64,000 bases of DNA from positions 23,671,069-23,735,068 of the forward strand of contig OZ038463.1 of assembly GCA_964036295.1 (NCBI GenBank), read 5' to 3'. The DNA comes from Plumapathes pennacea (taxonomy: Eukaryota > Cnidaria > Anthozoa > Antipatharia > Myriopathidae). The notes under the pieces are model-generated. The model ran no database searches. It was not told where the DNA came from and worked only from the letters and a program-made list of their open reading frames with translations. Both the position numbers and the translations under genes were made by a program. Below are positions 21,733-30,412 of the stretch, piece by piece; the first letter of the stretch is position 1, and each line of letters starts with the position of its first letter.

Positions 21733-24539
21733 GAGAAATAACAATTCCAACACCACAGACCAATGATGACCTCAAAAAAGACCTGAAGCTGCGAATTCAA
21801 AATGGCGAGTACACAGTGGGTGAACGTATTGTCCCGAGAAGGTATGAAAAGCTTGTCATCGACATAGAGGGAAATGTAAAGAGGGAAGAATTTGTAGTGG
21901 AAGGACGAAAGAGGCCTCTGGATGAAATTCGCAGAAAAACCTTGACGAAGCACAAGAAATACATCAGGAAGTATGCTGATAAGCACTATGATGAGATGAC
22001 CCGGCTTGCAGTGTCAAACAGGCTCAGTGAACTTGGTGAATTGGATGATGGGGAAGGGCTGACAATGATGAGAGAGAAGCTAAAGAAAATTGAAAGGCAA
22101 AGACATCTTCTGGTGTGGCACGACCATTCCACTGTGGCAAACCATGGCCATATAGTCTTCATGGTCTCCTCCATTTACGACCCTGCATTCTACCTCACAC
22201 CAGCAGAGTATCACCAGATGACCGGCCAGTGGGTAGATGTTCAAATAGAGGTGGAAAAGCCTGACATCTACATTGTGGGAAGGTGTGCCAGCAGTGATGC
22301 TGAGCAGCTGGCCTACATAGAAACCAGATGTGACTGCCTCGAACAACTCGCCAATCACATAGAAGTCTCACCTGGCATCCCAGTCTGTGACATAATGAGA
22401 TTCTTCAAAGGTGATGGTCCAGCTGTGGCTTTCGAGACTGGGCAGCAGAAAGGAGGCCACTTTTTCTGTTCTGTTTGTGGCATGCATGCTGCCATGGGGG
22501 ATGATTTGGACTATATGTTTAGATGCAAACATCGGTCACTGGAGGAAAAACAAAAGGTCATCCTTGCAGGTCCATTTCGCAAGCGGAACTCTCGTTTGGG
22601 AAGGCCAAAACCACTGAAAGGAATGAAGAAAGATGAGTTGATGGAGGAGCTGGAAGGAAGAAGACTTCTTGGAGGGGTGAAAAGCATGAAAAAGGTTGAC
22701 CTGGAAAGTGAGCTCACATATGAGCTACGTGGAGTTCAGCGTGTCCCAGCCTTGCTTTACTCCAACCCACAAGCATCTCTGGAAAGCCTTGGCCTGGGGT
22801 CTTATGAAGCCCTTCCATGTGAGCCTATGCATGACCTGTCCAACCACATCTCTAACCTCCTGGAGGAGTTGCCCAAGCACCTCACTGGTGAACAGAAGAG
22901 GACATTTGATGAGACTTGGGAGCTTACCCTGGGAGACAAGGAAACCAAACGAGCATGTGACTACCGATCTGCCATCATCATGTTTGCCAAGAGGTTGAGA
23001 GGGCTTCTGACAGAGACATTACAGACACTTCTGGATACCCTTGTGGAGATGGAGCAAGTACTGTACTCTGAAGACTGCAAGAGATGCCCCCGCCTCATAC
23101 TCAGGTATCACAATGTCAGCTTCCTTCACTTTGCCATGTGTCACCTTGAGTTTGGTTCAACACCTTTAGCACAGAGTGCCAGAAAACTGTATGGGAAATA
23201 CCTCCACAACCTTGTATCCCATGAGCCCATACAGCTTCGCCTAATATCTGGTCAGTCCTCCAATGCAGAAAATGAAGAACGAATCTTCAATGCTATCAAA
23301 GGAATCACCAATTCAACCTCAAGTTACAAACCAGGCCATGTTATCACAAATGTGTTCCTGAGGCTCCAGGCTGAAGAGCAACTTAGTATACATCAACATG
23401 CACACACAGAGCAGCAAAAGCAACAGAGCAAAATCACCAAACTTGCTGCAACTCTTCCAAAGTTTGGAAACACCAAGGTGCCCAGCTGGATTCTGGATGA
23501 TAAGGCAAAATACAACAAATGGTGGCAAGCTCATCTGGAACGAATTAGTGACTTTCTGTTGCCAGGGGAGGGAGTATGGTGGAAGTACAACCAGGTGAGA
23601 GGAGAGGTAGAATTCTTCGACTCAGATGCTGAACAAGACGTGCACAGTGAGGGCCCCATTCTTCACCATTTTCGATCTTCCAACTTAAAGAAAGAAGAAG
23701 AATACCTTGCTCGGTGCTGGAGTGAGTGCATTCAACAGAACCTAACAGTTCCTGCCCACTTCCTCAACATACCTGATGGAAATGGCAAAGTTACACGATT
23801 TGTTACCAACTTTCTTGAAGAAGATATTGGTGACCAGCAGCCCAATGAAGATCCAGTTGTGAGCGAAATTGAGGGAGGACTATCTGACAACCAAGATGAA
23901 GAAATGGAAGTCACAGTGCTTGAAGTATCCTTGGTCCAGGATCAAGTACCTGACTTGGGTTGTGATGAAATCCAAACAGCCCAAACTGTGGACCTACAAC
24001 CTAACTACGCTGCAGAAACAGACCCAAACACCATGGAAAACTGTTCTGAAACGCACCCTGAAGCAAATATTTCACAGTCACAACAACCATCTCACCTCAA
24101 TGAAATGCCTTTGACATGCTCAATCCCTGTCACATCTCCACAACCAAATCAAACTGAAATGGATAATACAGAAACATCAGCTCCTGGTCAGCAACACCAC
24201 ATATCTACACGACTTGGCAAGGCTGTACAAATTGTACTTGGAGCAACAGACAAAGTCCTGAAGTTTGATTCTGCCCGCTGTAATCTGAAGAGAACACCAA
24301 CTAGCAAATATGCAATTGAAAAGTACAAAGATAATTTAGCACAGATCCAGACACAAGTGCTGACACAAAAGGGACTCATAAAGAAACAACTTAAAGATTG
24401 GGAGAAGGAATTCTTCCTTCAACATGACTGCAGAATGGCTACAGTAAAGGAAATGAAAAGCAATGAACTAGCTTCGAAGTTGTTGAATCAACTGAAGTAC
24501 TGTGATGCCCTACTGAAAGAATGGAAAATTAAATTCTAG
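21733..24539 (+). CDS. Candidate transposase, coding exon 3 (core)
   Basis: Acceptor TTTTAACTCATAG at 21732; 935 codons to TAG at 24539. Landmarks: LLVWHDHSTVANHGHIVFMVS (HDH at 22119), FFKGDGPAVAFE with Asp at 22413, then GGHFFCSVCG (C-x2-C), a SAP-like helix pair (KGMKKDELMEELEGRRL, about 22617), EPMHDLSNHI (about 22823) and SSNAENEERIFNAIKG (Glu at 23268). The D / GDGP / ENEE order fits an RNase H-fold DDE enzyme. The triad is my proposal, not an established one. The C-terminal 250 residues are acidic, then a helical tail. No stop or frameshift occurs, unlike nearly every other transposon gene in the window. The same HDHS/GDGP architecture recurs, to my memory, in uncharacterised anthozoan proteins. 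Confidence 0.65.
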
Positions 24540-25120
24540 AATGCTATCAGAGGAAACTGATCCACATAAGTGTCAATCGACTGCTATTTTAAAACTAACC
24601 GGTCATATTTATGTGCTTTTATTTATGTGCTTTGTGCATCCTCAGATCAGAATTTTTTATGTATTATAAAGACGTTGCACATGAAAACAATGAAAATTTT
24701 CATTATCCCAGCACTTGGCATCACTGTAAATAAATATTTATAAAGCCCAGATTAAGCAACACAATATTAAATACGCCATTGTTTACCCCGAGAAATGCAT
24801 TCAGTACAATAACAAGTTTATAGTGTGCTTTTCTGAACGATAGCGAGTACGCGAAAATTACGCCATTCGAATTTCAAACCAGTAAATTGAAATATACTCA
24901 CCTAAACACCCCTCCATATGATTTCAGCCTCCATACGGTGCATTTCACAAAACACATCCACAGCATCTAACCACAAGTTTACAACGAAAGTGGATAATTT
25001 ATACTTTGGTGCGGCTCTCCCGATCGGCCGCCATATTGTCTGATCTCCCGTGTTTCCAATGGCAACGTGAGATTGCCTCGTTTTAAATATGGACTTCGCT
25101 GGGGGGCATTTTTTAATCTC
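24540..25120. other. 3' trailer of the 6.28-kb element
   Basis: Contains AATAAA-like poly(A) signals near 24730 and a YY1-like CGGCCGCCATATTG near 25025. The minus-strand ORF at 24902-25165 begins beyond the TIR and is judged a chance frame. Confidence 0.5.
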
Positions 25121-25144
25121 GACCCATGCCTTAAGTTGCCTGAG
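25121..25144 (-). repeat. Right TIR of the 6.28-kb element
   Basis: Exact reverse complement of 18868-18891. Confidence 0.9.
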
Positions 25145-25748
25145 TTTGTCAGGTGGCAGGTTCAAAGTATTTGATTCTCATAGTAGAGATAGTTTTGGCA
25201 CGGAACATCCTGAAGGAAAATGTGTATTAATTGAACTTCGTTCAGTTGGCAATTTATTGGAATATTTCCAGACTTTATATGTACACTTGCCTGCCATTAC
25301 ATTTGAAATTAAAGGAGTAAACATTTGTCTAACAGAAGACAGACACAACAGGCACAGATGTGAAGAACCTACGACTGTTCAGCAAAGAAGTAAAGCAATT
25401 ATTTGCAAATGTAAGCAGTGCTGTGCAATTTCTTTCTATAGCATTTGTTTCTCTGTAATTAAATCTTGCAGCTATTGGAATTCTGATACATTAAGTGCTG
25501 TAATTGAAAAAGGTAACACATTTTACAGGAAAATGAATGTTGACAAACACCTTGTGATAAGTGATTTACCAAATAAACTAGAGATATGTGCAGGCACTGA
25601 TGTTAATGTTGTCTTTACTGCTAAAAGACAAGGAGTTCTGTCTAAGGACAAAAGTTTAAGCAAGCAGAATCTTCATGAACTTATTACACAAAACAGTAGG
25701 AATAATACTGGCTTTCTGTTGCCAGCTGACAAAATAACATGTGTATAA
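25145..25748 (+). pseudogene. 2A/protease-like protein, 3' half
   Basis: Directly after the right TIR the frame reads GGRFKVFDSHSRDSFGTEHP, with FDSH as candidate catalytic His/Asp partner of the Cys at about 18510. KCVLIELRSVGNLLEYFQTLY and a C-terminal domain with FYRKMNVDKHLVISDLPNKLE follow, to a stop at about 25746. The two halves were one ORF before insertion. An arrangement of basic N-terminus, 2A and protease fold occurs upstream of Helitron replicases in some invertebrates (recalled, not checked). A Helitron-type fragment is present at 63166. Confidence 0.6.
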
Positions 25749-25856
25749 TTTATTGTTTCTTGATACAGTGTCTGATGAATAAATACAGACTGTACTGTGC
25801 TTGCACACCTCTATGGTTCTATCATTTCCATGCAGAAACTCTTGCATGAGGCAGAG

Positions 25857-26005
25857 TTCACTTCTTACATTCCTCACCTTCAATTTTATTTTTGTTACAA
25901 AGCACGAATACTCGAAAGCCTAATAAAAGAAACTCATTCAGTAAAAAGAAAACAGATTATTATTGGAGCAAAGGCTGGATTAATAATTAGTAATGGGAGC
26001 ACTTA
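25857..26005 (+). repeat. Repeat family R fragment
   Basis: CATTCCTCACCTTCAATTTT, ACTCGAAAGCCTAATAAAAG and GCAAAGGCTGGATTAATAAT match 29972-30120 in order, at lower identity. An internal slice only. Confidence 0.75.
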
Positions 26006-26356
26006 AAATTTAGGAGACCACTTGTGAAACTAGAGTTGCTCTTTGGTATGCCTCAATCAACACCATCTCTCGTGCTGTCACAACTTCCCACATGCATTGA
26101 GCTGAGCATGAACCACTTCATCATTAACACTAGACAATGCACAAACTATAGACTCTGAAAATAATTAATTTGCGCCTGTAAAAAACGTATAAAACCTATA
26201 GCTTAAGAAAACGTTTCTACGTCTCGTTCAGACGGACATGGTTTCGCATGAGACAATTCAAGCTTTGACAAGAGCAGACCTACCCGATGGAATATATTTC
26301 ATGGCACATCTCCCATAAGAAACAGCTGAGATTAAAATGAAGAGGGCTGACTGGCA
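26006..26356. other. No gene recognised
   Basis: AT-rich spacer up to the 9-bp target duplication of the next element. Confidence 0.4.
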
Positions 26357-26407
26357 TAAGATCAGGGTAATTGTGAACAAGTTGAACTGTCGGTAAGTAT
26401 ACGATTT

Positions 26408-26495
26408 ACCGACCACATACCGACCACGCGATTGACTTTACCGACCACATACCGACCACGCAAAAACTTTTACCGACCACTTACCGACCACACTT
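26408..26495 (+). repeat. ACCGACCAC array, left
   Basis: Six TACCGACCA(C) units, irregularly spaced, in the same orientation as the right array. Confidence 0.85.
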
Positions 26496-26666
26496 TTTGC
26501 TACGTATTTTTTTTTTCCGTTCTCTTTTATTTTTTAACAATTGAAAGCAAGAAAGACCGTTTGATTTATTCGCGATGTGATTTGCACGTGTGCTGTAATC
26601 GATGTGCGTGAGCGAAATCAGTCTGGTTGTCGAAGTGAAGTTGTCATTGAATTTTATTGAACTTGG

Positions 26667-26682
26667 TGGCTCCTAAAGGAGC
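26667..26682 (-). promoter_or_regulatory. Histone-type 3' stem-loop (minus strand)
   Basis: On the minus strand GGCTCCTTTAGGAGCC: a 6-bp stem and TTTA loop, followed by ACCA and then an AATAAAA tract. It fits the metazoan histone mRNA stem-loop consensus bound by SLBP. Confidence 0.55.
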
Positions 26683-27052
26683 CGTTGTTTTCGAGGCGAA
26701 TCTCTCTCAAAGAAGTTTTTGAAAAGAAAATTGAAAATTACTCGTCCAAGCTCGTGACTGACTGGACGCGCGTACTTATGGACGTGAGCCAAAAATTTAC
26801 TCGTATTTATACATTCACAATAAACTTGGCGGATCGAAATGCACTTACTTTTATTGGTCTAAAGAATCTTGTTTGTTCTATTCATGGATAAAAATACACC
26901 GAAATACACCAGCGTTTAGAAAAGCTTTTAAAAGGATTCATTGTTTACGCGATTTGACACCTCAACACGTCAACGCCTGAACGCCTCCTTTGGCTCATTA
27001 GCACTATAAACGTCTATTGAAACAGATTATTTGTGCTTGAGCTTCTTTGTGC

Positions 27053-27237
27053 TCTCTTTCAAGATTTAATAATTCTAGTGTTTGCAATGTGTTTGTGTTT
27101 TGTGTTTCGCCCAGAGGACTTATCCCTTCCGATCAGCATCGCGCGAATTTTATATTCTTAGCTCATGTTTCTAGTCGAATCTCTTTCAAGATTTAATAAT
27201 TCTAGTGTTTGCAAATGTGTTTGTGTTTTGTGTTTCG
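27053..27237 (+). repeat. Direct duplication of about 60 bp, 126-bp period
   Basis: TCTTTCAAGATTTAATAATT, CTAGTGTTTGCAA and TGTGTTTGTGTTTTGTG occur in order at 27056 and again at 27182. Confidence 0.85.
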
Positions 27238-27392
27238 AATTTTATTTATTTCACGAATTTTGTATTTTTGGAAATATAGTGTGGTTTATAGTGTGGTGGA
27301 AATATAGTGCGGCAATTCAATCAAGCTGACCGGTTCCTTTCAATCATCGAAGACATCGCCGCAGGCTACTAATGGCTTGCAACTCATAACAA

Positions 27393-27408
27393 CGGCTCTT
27401 TTAAGAGC
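27393..27408 (+). promoter_or_regulatory. Histone-type 3' stem-loop (plus strand)
   Basis: GGCTCTTTTAAGAGCC preceded by ACAAC and followed by ACCA, an exact fit to the histone stem-loop consensus (6-bp stem, 4-base loop). The downstream AATAAAAGTGAATGA resembles the sequence after the minus-strand loop at 26667, so the two are inverted relatives facing outward. Confidence 0.6.
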
Positions 27409-27477
27409 CACCACGTTAATAAAAGTGAATGATTCATCTAGCGCTTCAAATGAACGTTATCCGAAATGAAAAACGCT

Positions 27478-27716
27478 ACCGACCACTTACCGACCAAACC
27501 TTTCACTTTACCGACCACTTACCGACCACATCATAAATCTTACCGACCACATACCAACCACTTACCGACCATGTTACCGACCACGCTACCGACCACGTTA
27601 CCGACCACATACCGACCACATACCGACCACATACCGACCACATACCGACCACATACCGACCACTTACCGACCACATACCGACCACGTATACCGACCACTT
27701 ACCGACAGTTCAACTT
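27478..27716 (+). repeat. ACCGACCAC array, right, about 19 units
   Basis: The best-kept part (27598-27690) is an 11-bp ATACCGACCAC tandem. Unit edges vary (TT, AT, GT, GC before ACCG). Open frames of THR/PTT-rich peptides on both strands come from it. Confidence 0.9.
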
Positions 27717-27774
27717 GTTCACAATTACCTAAGATCAGACTACACGAAAAAAGGAGAAATAGGCTGAGTGCAAA

Positions 27775-28378
27775 GTGGACATCATACCTTTAATGGTACA
27801 TACAGGAGAGCAATCCGTATTCCCCAAGGAGCGATATGTTGGAGCAACTGCAAAGAAATTCACCAGGGCCTCAAAAGCTCTTGTACAGGTTTCCATCATA
27901 GACATTCTGAATGGCGTCTGGTGCCACTTTACCTTGGTTGAATCGCTGTTTCAACTTTTCAAGCATTCCTGGGCCAAGAAATAACAATGAAATGGAGCAA
28001 ACTGAACCACTCTTGTATTCCTTATTTGTATCTACGTAGGCTTAAGTATATATGTTCACACTGCTGGACTAGTCTAACTAAAGTTTGAAGGTGTACACAC
28101 GCTTTATTACGACTTGAGACAAGTACTTACGTAACAAAATGGTTTGCAATTGATCTTCCACTGGCGCCTTGTCGAAGAACGACTTTTCAGATCTCTCCAC
28201 ATGCACCACAAATGACAGACTCCTCTGGCTTTTCGTCGGACGAGTATACCAGACACTTCATGTTTGGTATGCAGTACTGTTGTTTTATTGGATTCAGGAG
28301 CTTGAAATAGCAAGATTTTGTTTTGGGCAGTGTATTTCCAGAAGTTATAGAAGATAATTGGATACAACCATGGACAGG
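27775..28378. other. No gene recognised
   Basis: Short frames only. The minus-strand frame 28367-28107 (VRRKARGVCHLWCMWRDLKSR) is basic with a few Cys but has no family match. Confidence 0.35.
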
Positions 28379-28741
28379 TTATGCCTCATGATAAAAGCCA
28401 TGACAAGAAGCAAACTGTCCCCTACAGTAACCCTTGTGCCACGGTTCATTTTCGGCAGCTTTGCTGTTTACTGCCCCTTCCATTGTTGAAACAACGTCTT
28501 TCACTTGTATTTCTTCTGTGCGGTCGGAAAATTCTTCGGTGAGCTGGATTTCTTGATCAGTGTTTTGATTGTCGTCAATTTTGTCATTTAGAGCTGGCAC
28601 ACTTTTTGTTAAATCAACGAGTGCAAGAAAGTTGGCATCATTCTCTTCTTCAAGATCATCAGCATCTAGACATAACATGATTAAACTAATATCATCTACT
28701 GCAGTTAAATCATCGCATACTATGCCTGCCTTTTCGTCTGC
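28379..28741 (-). CDS. Candidate exon, acidic unknown protein
   Basis: On the minus strand the frame is open from an AG at about 28742 to a stop at 28379; the first ATG is at 28678. It is very acidic (CDDLTAVDDISLIMLCLDAD, then DLEEENDANF) with a Cys/His-containing end (PWHKGYCRGQFASCHGFYHE). A weak acceptor precedes it. An equally acidic frame lies upstream at 29137-28844, so both could be exons of one gene. Not recognised; could also be decayed transposon coding sequence. Confidence 0.3.
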   Translation of the reverse strand, partial: ADEKAGIVCDDLTAVDDISLIMLCLDADDLEEENDANFLALVDLTKSVPALNDKIDDNQNTDQEIQLTEEFSDRTEEIQVKDVVSTMEGAVNSKAAENEPWHKGYCRGQFASCHGFYHEA

Positions 28742-28843
28742 CTACGTCTGTCCTACTATTAAACAAAAAGTGCGTGGAAAAATGACTTTTTAGGGGTATT
28801 TTAGAGGTTTGCTAAAAAGAAGGCTAAAACACGGAGCCTCCCC

Positions 28844-29137
28844 TTACATAACTGTTTTCAGTGACCCCTCCCCATCCCACCATCTGTCCTTGGTACACAA
28901 GAAGACTAGAGTACAGTTTGAATCAATACATAAATCGATATCAGGAACTCCAAAATCTTGTTCTGCAGTTATTTCACCTTCAGAAACGCACAACGTAGCA
29001 CCTTTGTAAATTTCCTGATCTTCAACACTCTGGGGCATGGGCACGTGGCTTGTCACATAATCATGTTTAACAACCTCGGTATTAGTTGTTAAGTGTTCTT
29101 CAACCATGTTGGAACATGCCTTGTTGTCACCACGCAT
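28844..29137 (-). CDS. Unrecognised acidic ORF
   Basis: 97 codons from ATG 29137: MRGDNKACSNMVEEHLTTNT, then a Glu/Asp-rich stretch and DLCIDSNCTLVFLC with three Cys. No family recognised. It may belong with the exon-like frame at 28741-28379. Confidence 0.3.
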   Translation of the reverse strand: MRGDNKACSNMVEEHLTTNTEVVKHDYVTSHVPMPQSVEDQEIYKGATLCVSEGEITAEQDFGVPDIDLCIDSNCTLVFLCTKDRWWDGEGSLKTVM

Positions 29138-29264
29138 TTGGTTTTAAAATACTGTTTGGGTGTCAAGTTTAGTTGAAGGATGTCTTCACAAACACTGACC
29201 CTGCAAATGGAAGCAGACAAAGCAATTCATTTTCTGAAGGGCTCAAAAACTTGGTGGCTGCGCT

Positions 29265-30412
29265 TTTTGCTCGCAGGGGCCTGGGGCCCATTGCGAGCTT
29301 AAAAACACAATTTTTTTTCCCTTTTTGTTGGTCGAGAATCAGCACACAGTGATTGGTTCATATTATCACGGTGATGATTTGTGATGATGTAAGTGACTTC
29401 GCTAAACAACTCGAGATGTGGCCAGTGAATTGCTCGTTACTTGTGTAAAAGTTAACTGCATCCCATCCAAACTTAACACCATTTGGCTCTGTGGAATATG
29501 CACAGATAAACTGGATTTTTGGGAACGATTTTCGCTCGCGTTCACCGCAGAATCTTCGAGAATAGCCCTAAACAAATGTTTGATGGATACCACTGGGGAA
29601 TTGCAAATATCTCTGTCGCCAATAAATATTTAGTCCCAACGAAACTTTCTGTGGTGACACGAAATACTTTTGGGAAGATAACAGGGCAAAAACAGAAACC
29701 AAAGCTACGGTGAGCTTTAGCCGTAAAACAACGATGCTTTATGCTTTACTCTGTACATGACATCTGTTGCCTCATAAAATTCTTCTGCGTATCGTACATT
29801 GCCTGTTGAAGTGTTTCTTTCACTCGATCATGTAGCCTTTGTTTTGCAATGATCATTGAATACCAGAAATAAACAATACACCAAAATAATTCTGAGGATT
29901 GAGTTTGCAGTCACAAATGGACAGAACACACTCTGAACAAAATCGCAATAATATTGTAAACATCTCTCGTGTGACATTCCTCGCTTTCAATTTTATATTT
30001 GTTACAGAGCACACATACTCGAAAGCCTGATGGAAGAAACATATTGAGTTAATAAAAGAAAACACATAAGTAGTGAAGCGAAGGCTGGATCGTGGCCTCT
30101 GATTAGAAATAAGAGTCAAATTCAAACTGTCATAATCGATTGTGCATAAAAATATGTCATGCATTCTCAAAATGCAGGGTCGCTCAACCTTTAAGAAGCA
30201 AGTGTATGAGTGTTGTAATAATAATTTTTAGTTTAATCAAGGTGTCAAAAGAGCAAGGTGTCAAAAGCCAAGTTCTCTATGCTGTGTAATATTTTTATGG
30301 TGAGAAACTGGAAGTCTCTCTTGGGAGTTCCGCTTTTGTCCCCTACTTTCCATTTTATATTCTGGTCTCGATGCAACTCACGCAGCAAGCTCACTGGCAA
30401 CTCCAGTCTAGT
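29265..30412 (+). repeat. Repeat family R, full-length reference copy
   Basis: Starts with the hairpin GCTCGCAGGGGCC...TGCGAGC, an A/T tract and the shared core (29328-29400). About 1.0 kb then ends in CCAGTCTAG. Copies or parts lie at 11206, 16030-17790 (inverted), 25857, 46325-46765, 47115 and 62745. No convincing coding frame is kept among copies, so it looks like a non-autonomous element. No TSD was resolved. Confidence 0.9.

Larger units (their letters stand above)
18868..25144 (+). mobile_element. 6.28-kb DNA transposon with 24-bp perfect TIRs, unassigned superfamily
   Basis: The terminus CTCAGGCAACTTAAGG (18868 on) is found inverted as CCTTAAGTTGCCTGAG ending at 25144. The match is perfect over 24 bp. 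The element splits the 2A/protease ORF: the frame leaves at AVFC (18865) and resumes in FDSHSRD right after the right end. Flanking bases TTTGTT (left) and TTTGTC (right) may be an imperfect 5-6 bp target duplication. The cargo is one plus-strand gene of three coding exons (19873-20591, 21111-21505, 21733-24539). The leader (18892-19872) and trailer (24540-25120) hold no other convincing ORF. The size and gene content fit an autonomous cut-and-paste element. Confidence 0.8.
26366..27729. mobile_element. Non-autonomous TIR element, 1364 bp, 9-bp TSD (MULE-like)
   Basis: The terminus GGTAATTGTGAACAAGTTGA and its reverse complement end the element; the match is perfect for about 33 bp. TAAGATCAG flanks it directly on both sides (26357-26365 and 27730-27738), a perfect 9-bp target duplication. 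A 9-bp TSD points to the Mutator-like superfamily (Merlin is an alternative at 8-9 bp). There is no transposase. Inside each end lie arrays of ACCGACCAC units (26410-26492 and 27478-27715). Two histone-type stem-loops and a duplicated 60-bp segment fill the middle. Confidence 0.85.

Noticed and set aside
22411-22998. Overlapping ORFs in other frames within exon 3 of the candidate transposase
   Set aside because: Shadows; the exon 3 frame is continuous and carries the conserved motifs.
24902-25165. Minus-strand 87-codon ORF at the right end of the 6.28-kb element
   Set aside because: It starts outside the TIR and runs through it, so it is not a gene of the element. No motif.
27478-27716. Regular 11-bp repeats that could suggest a CRISPR-like array
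   Set aside because: Units are too short, spacers are 2 bp and the genome is eukaryotic. The array belongs to a TIR element.
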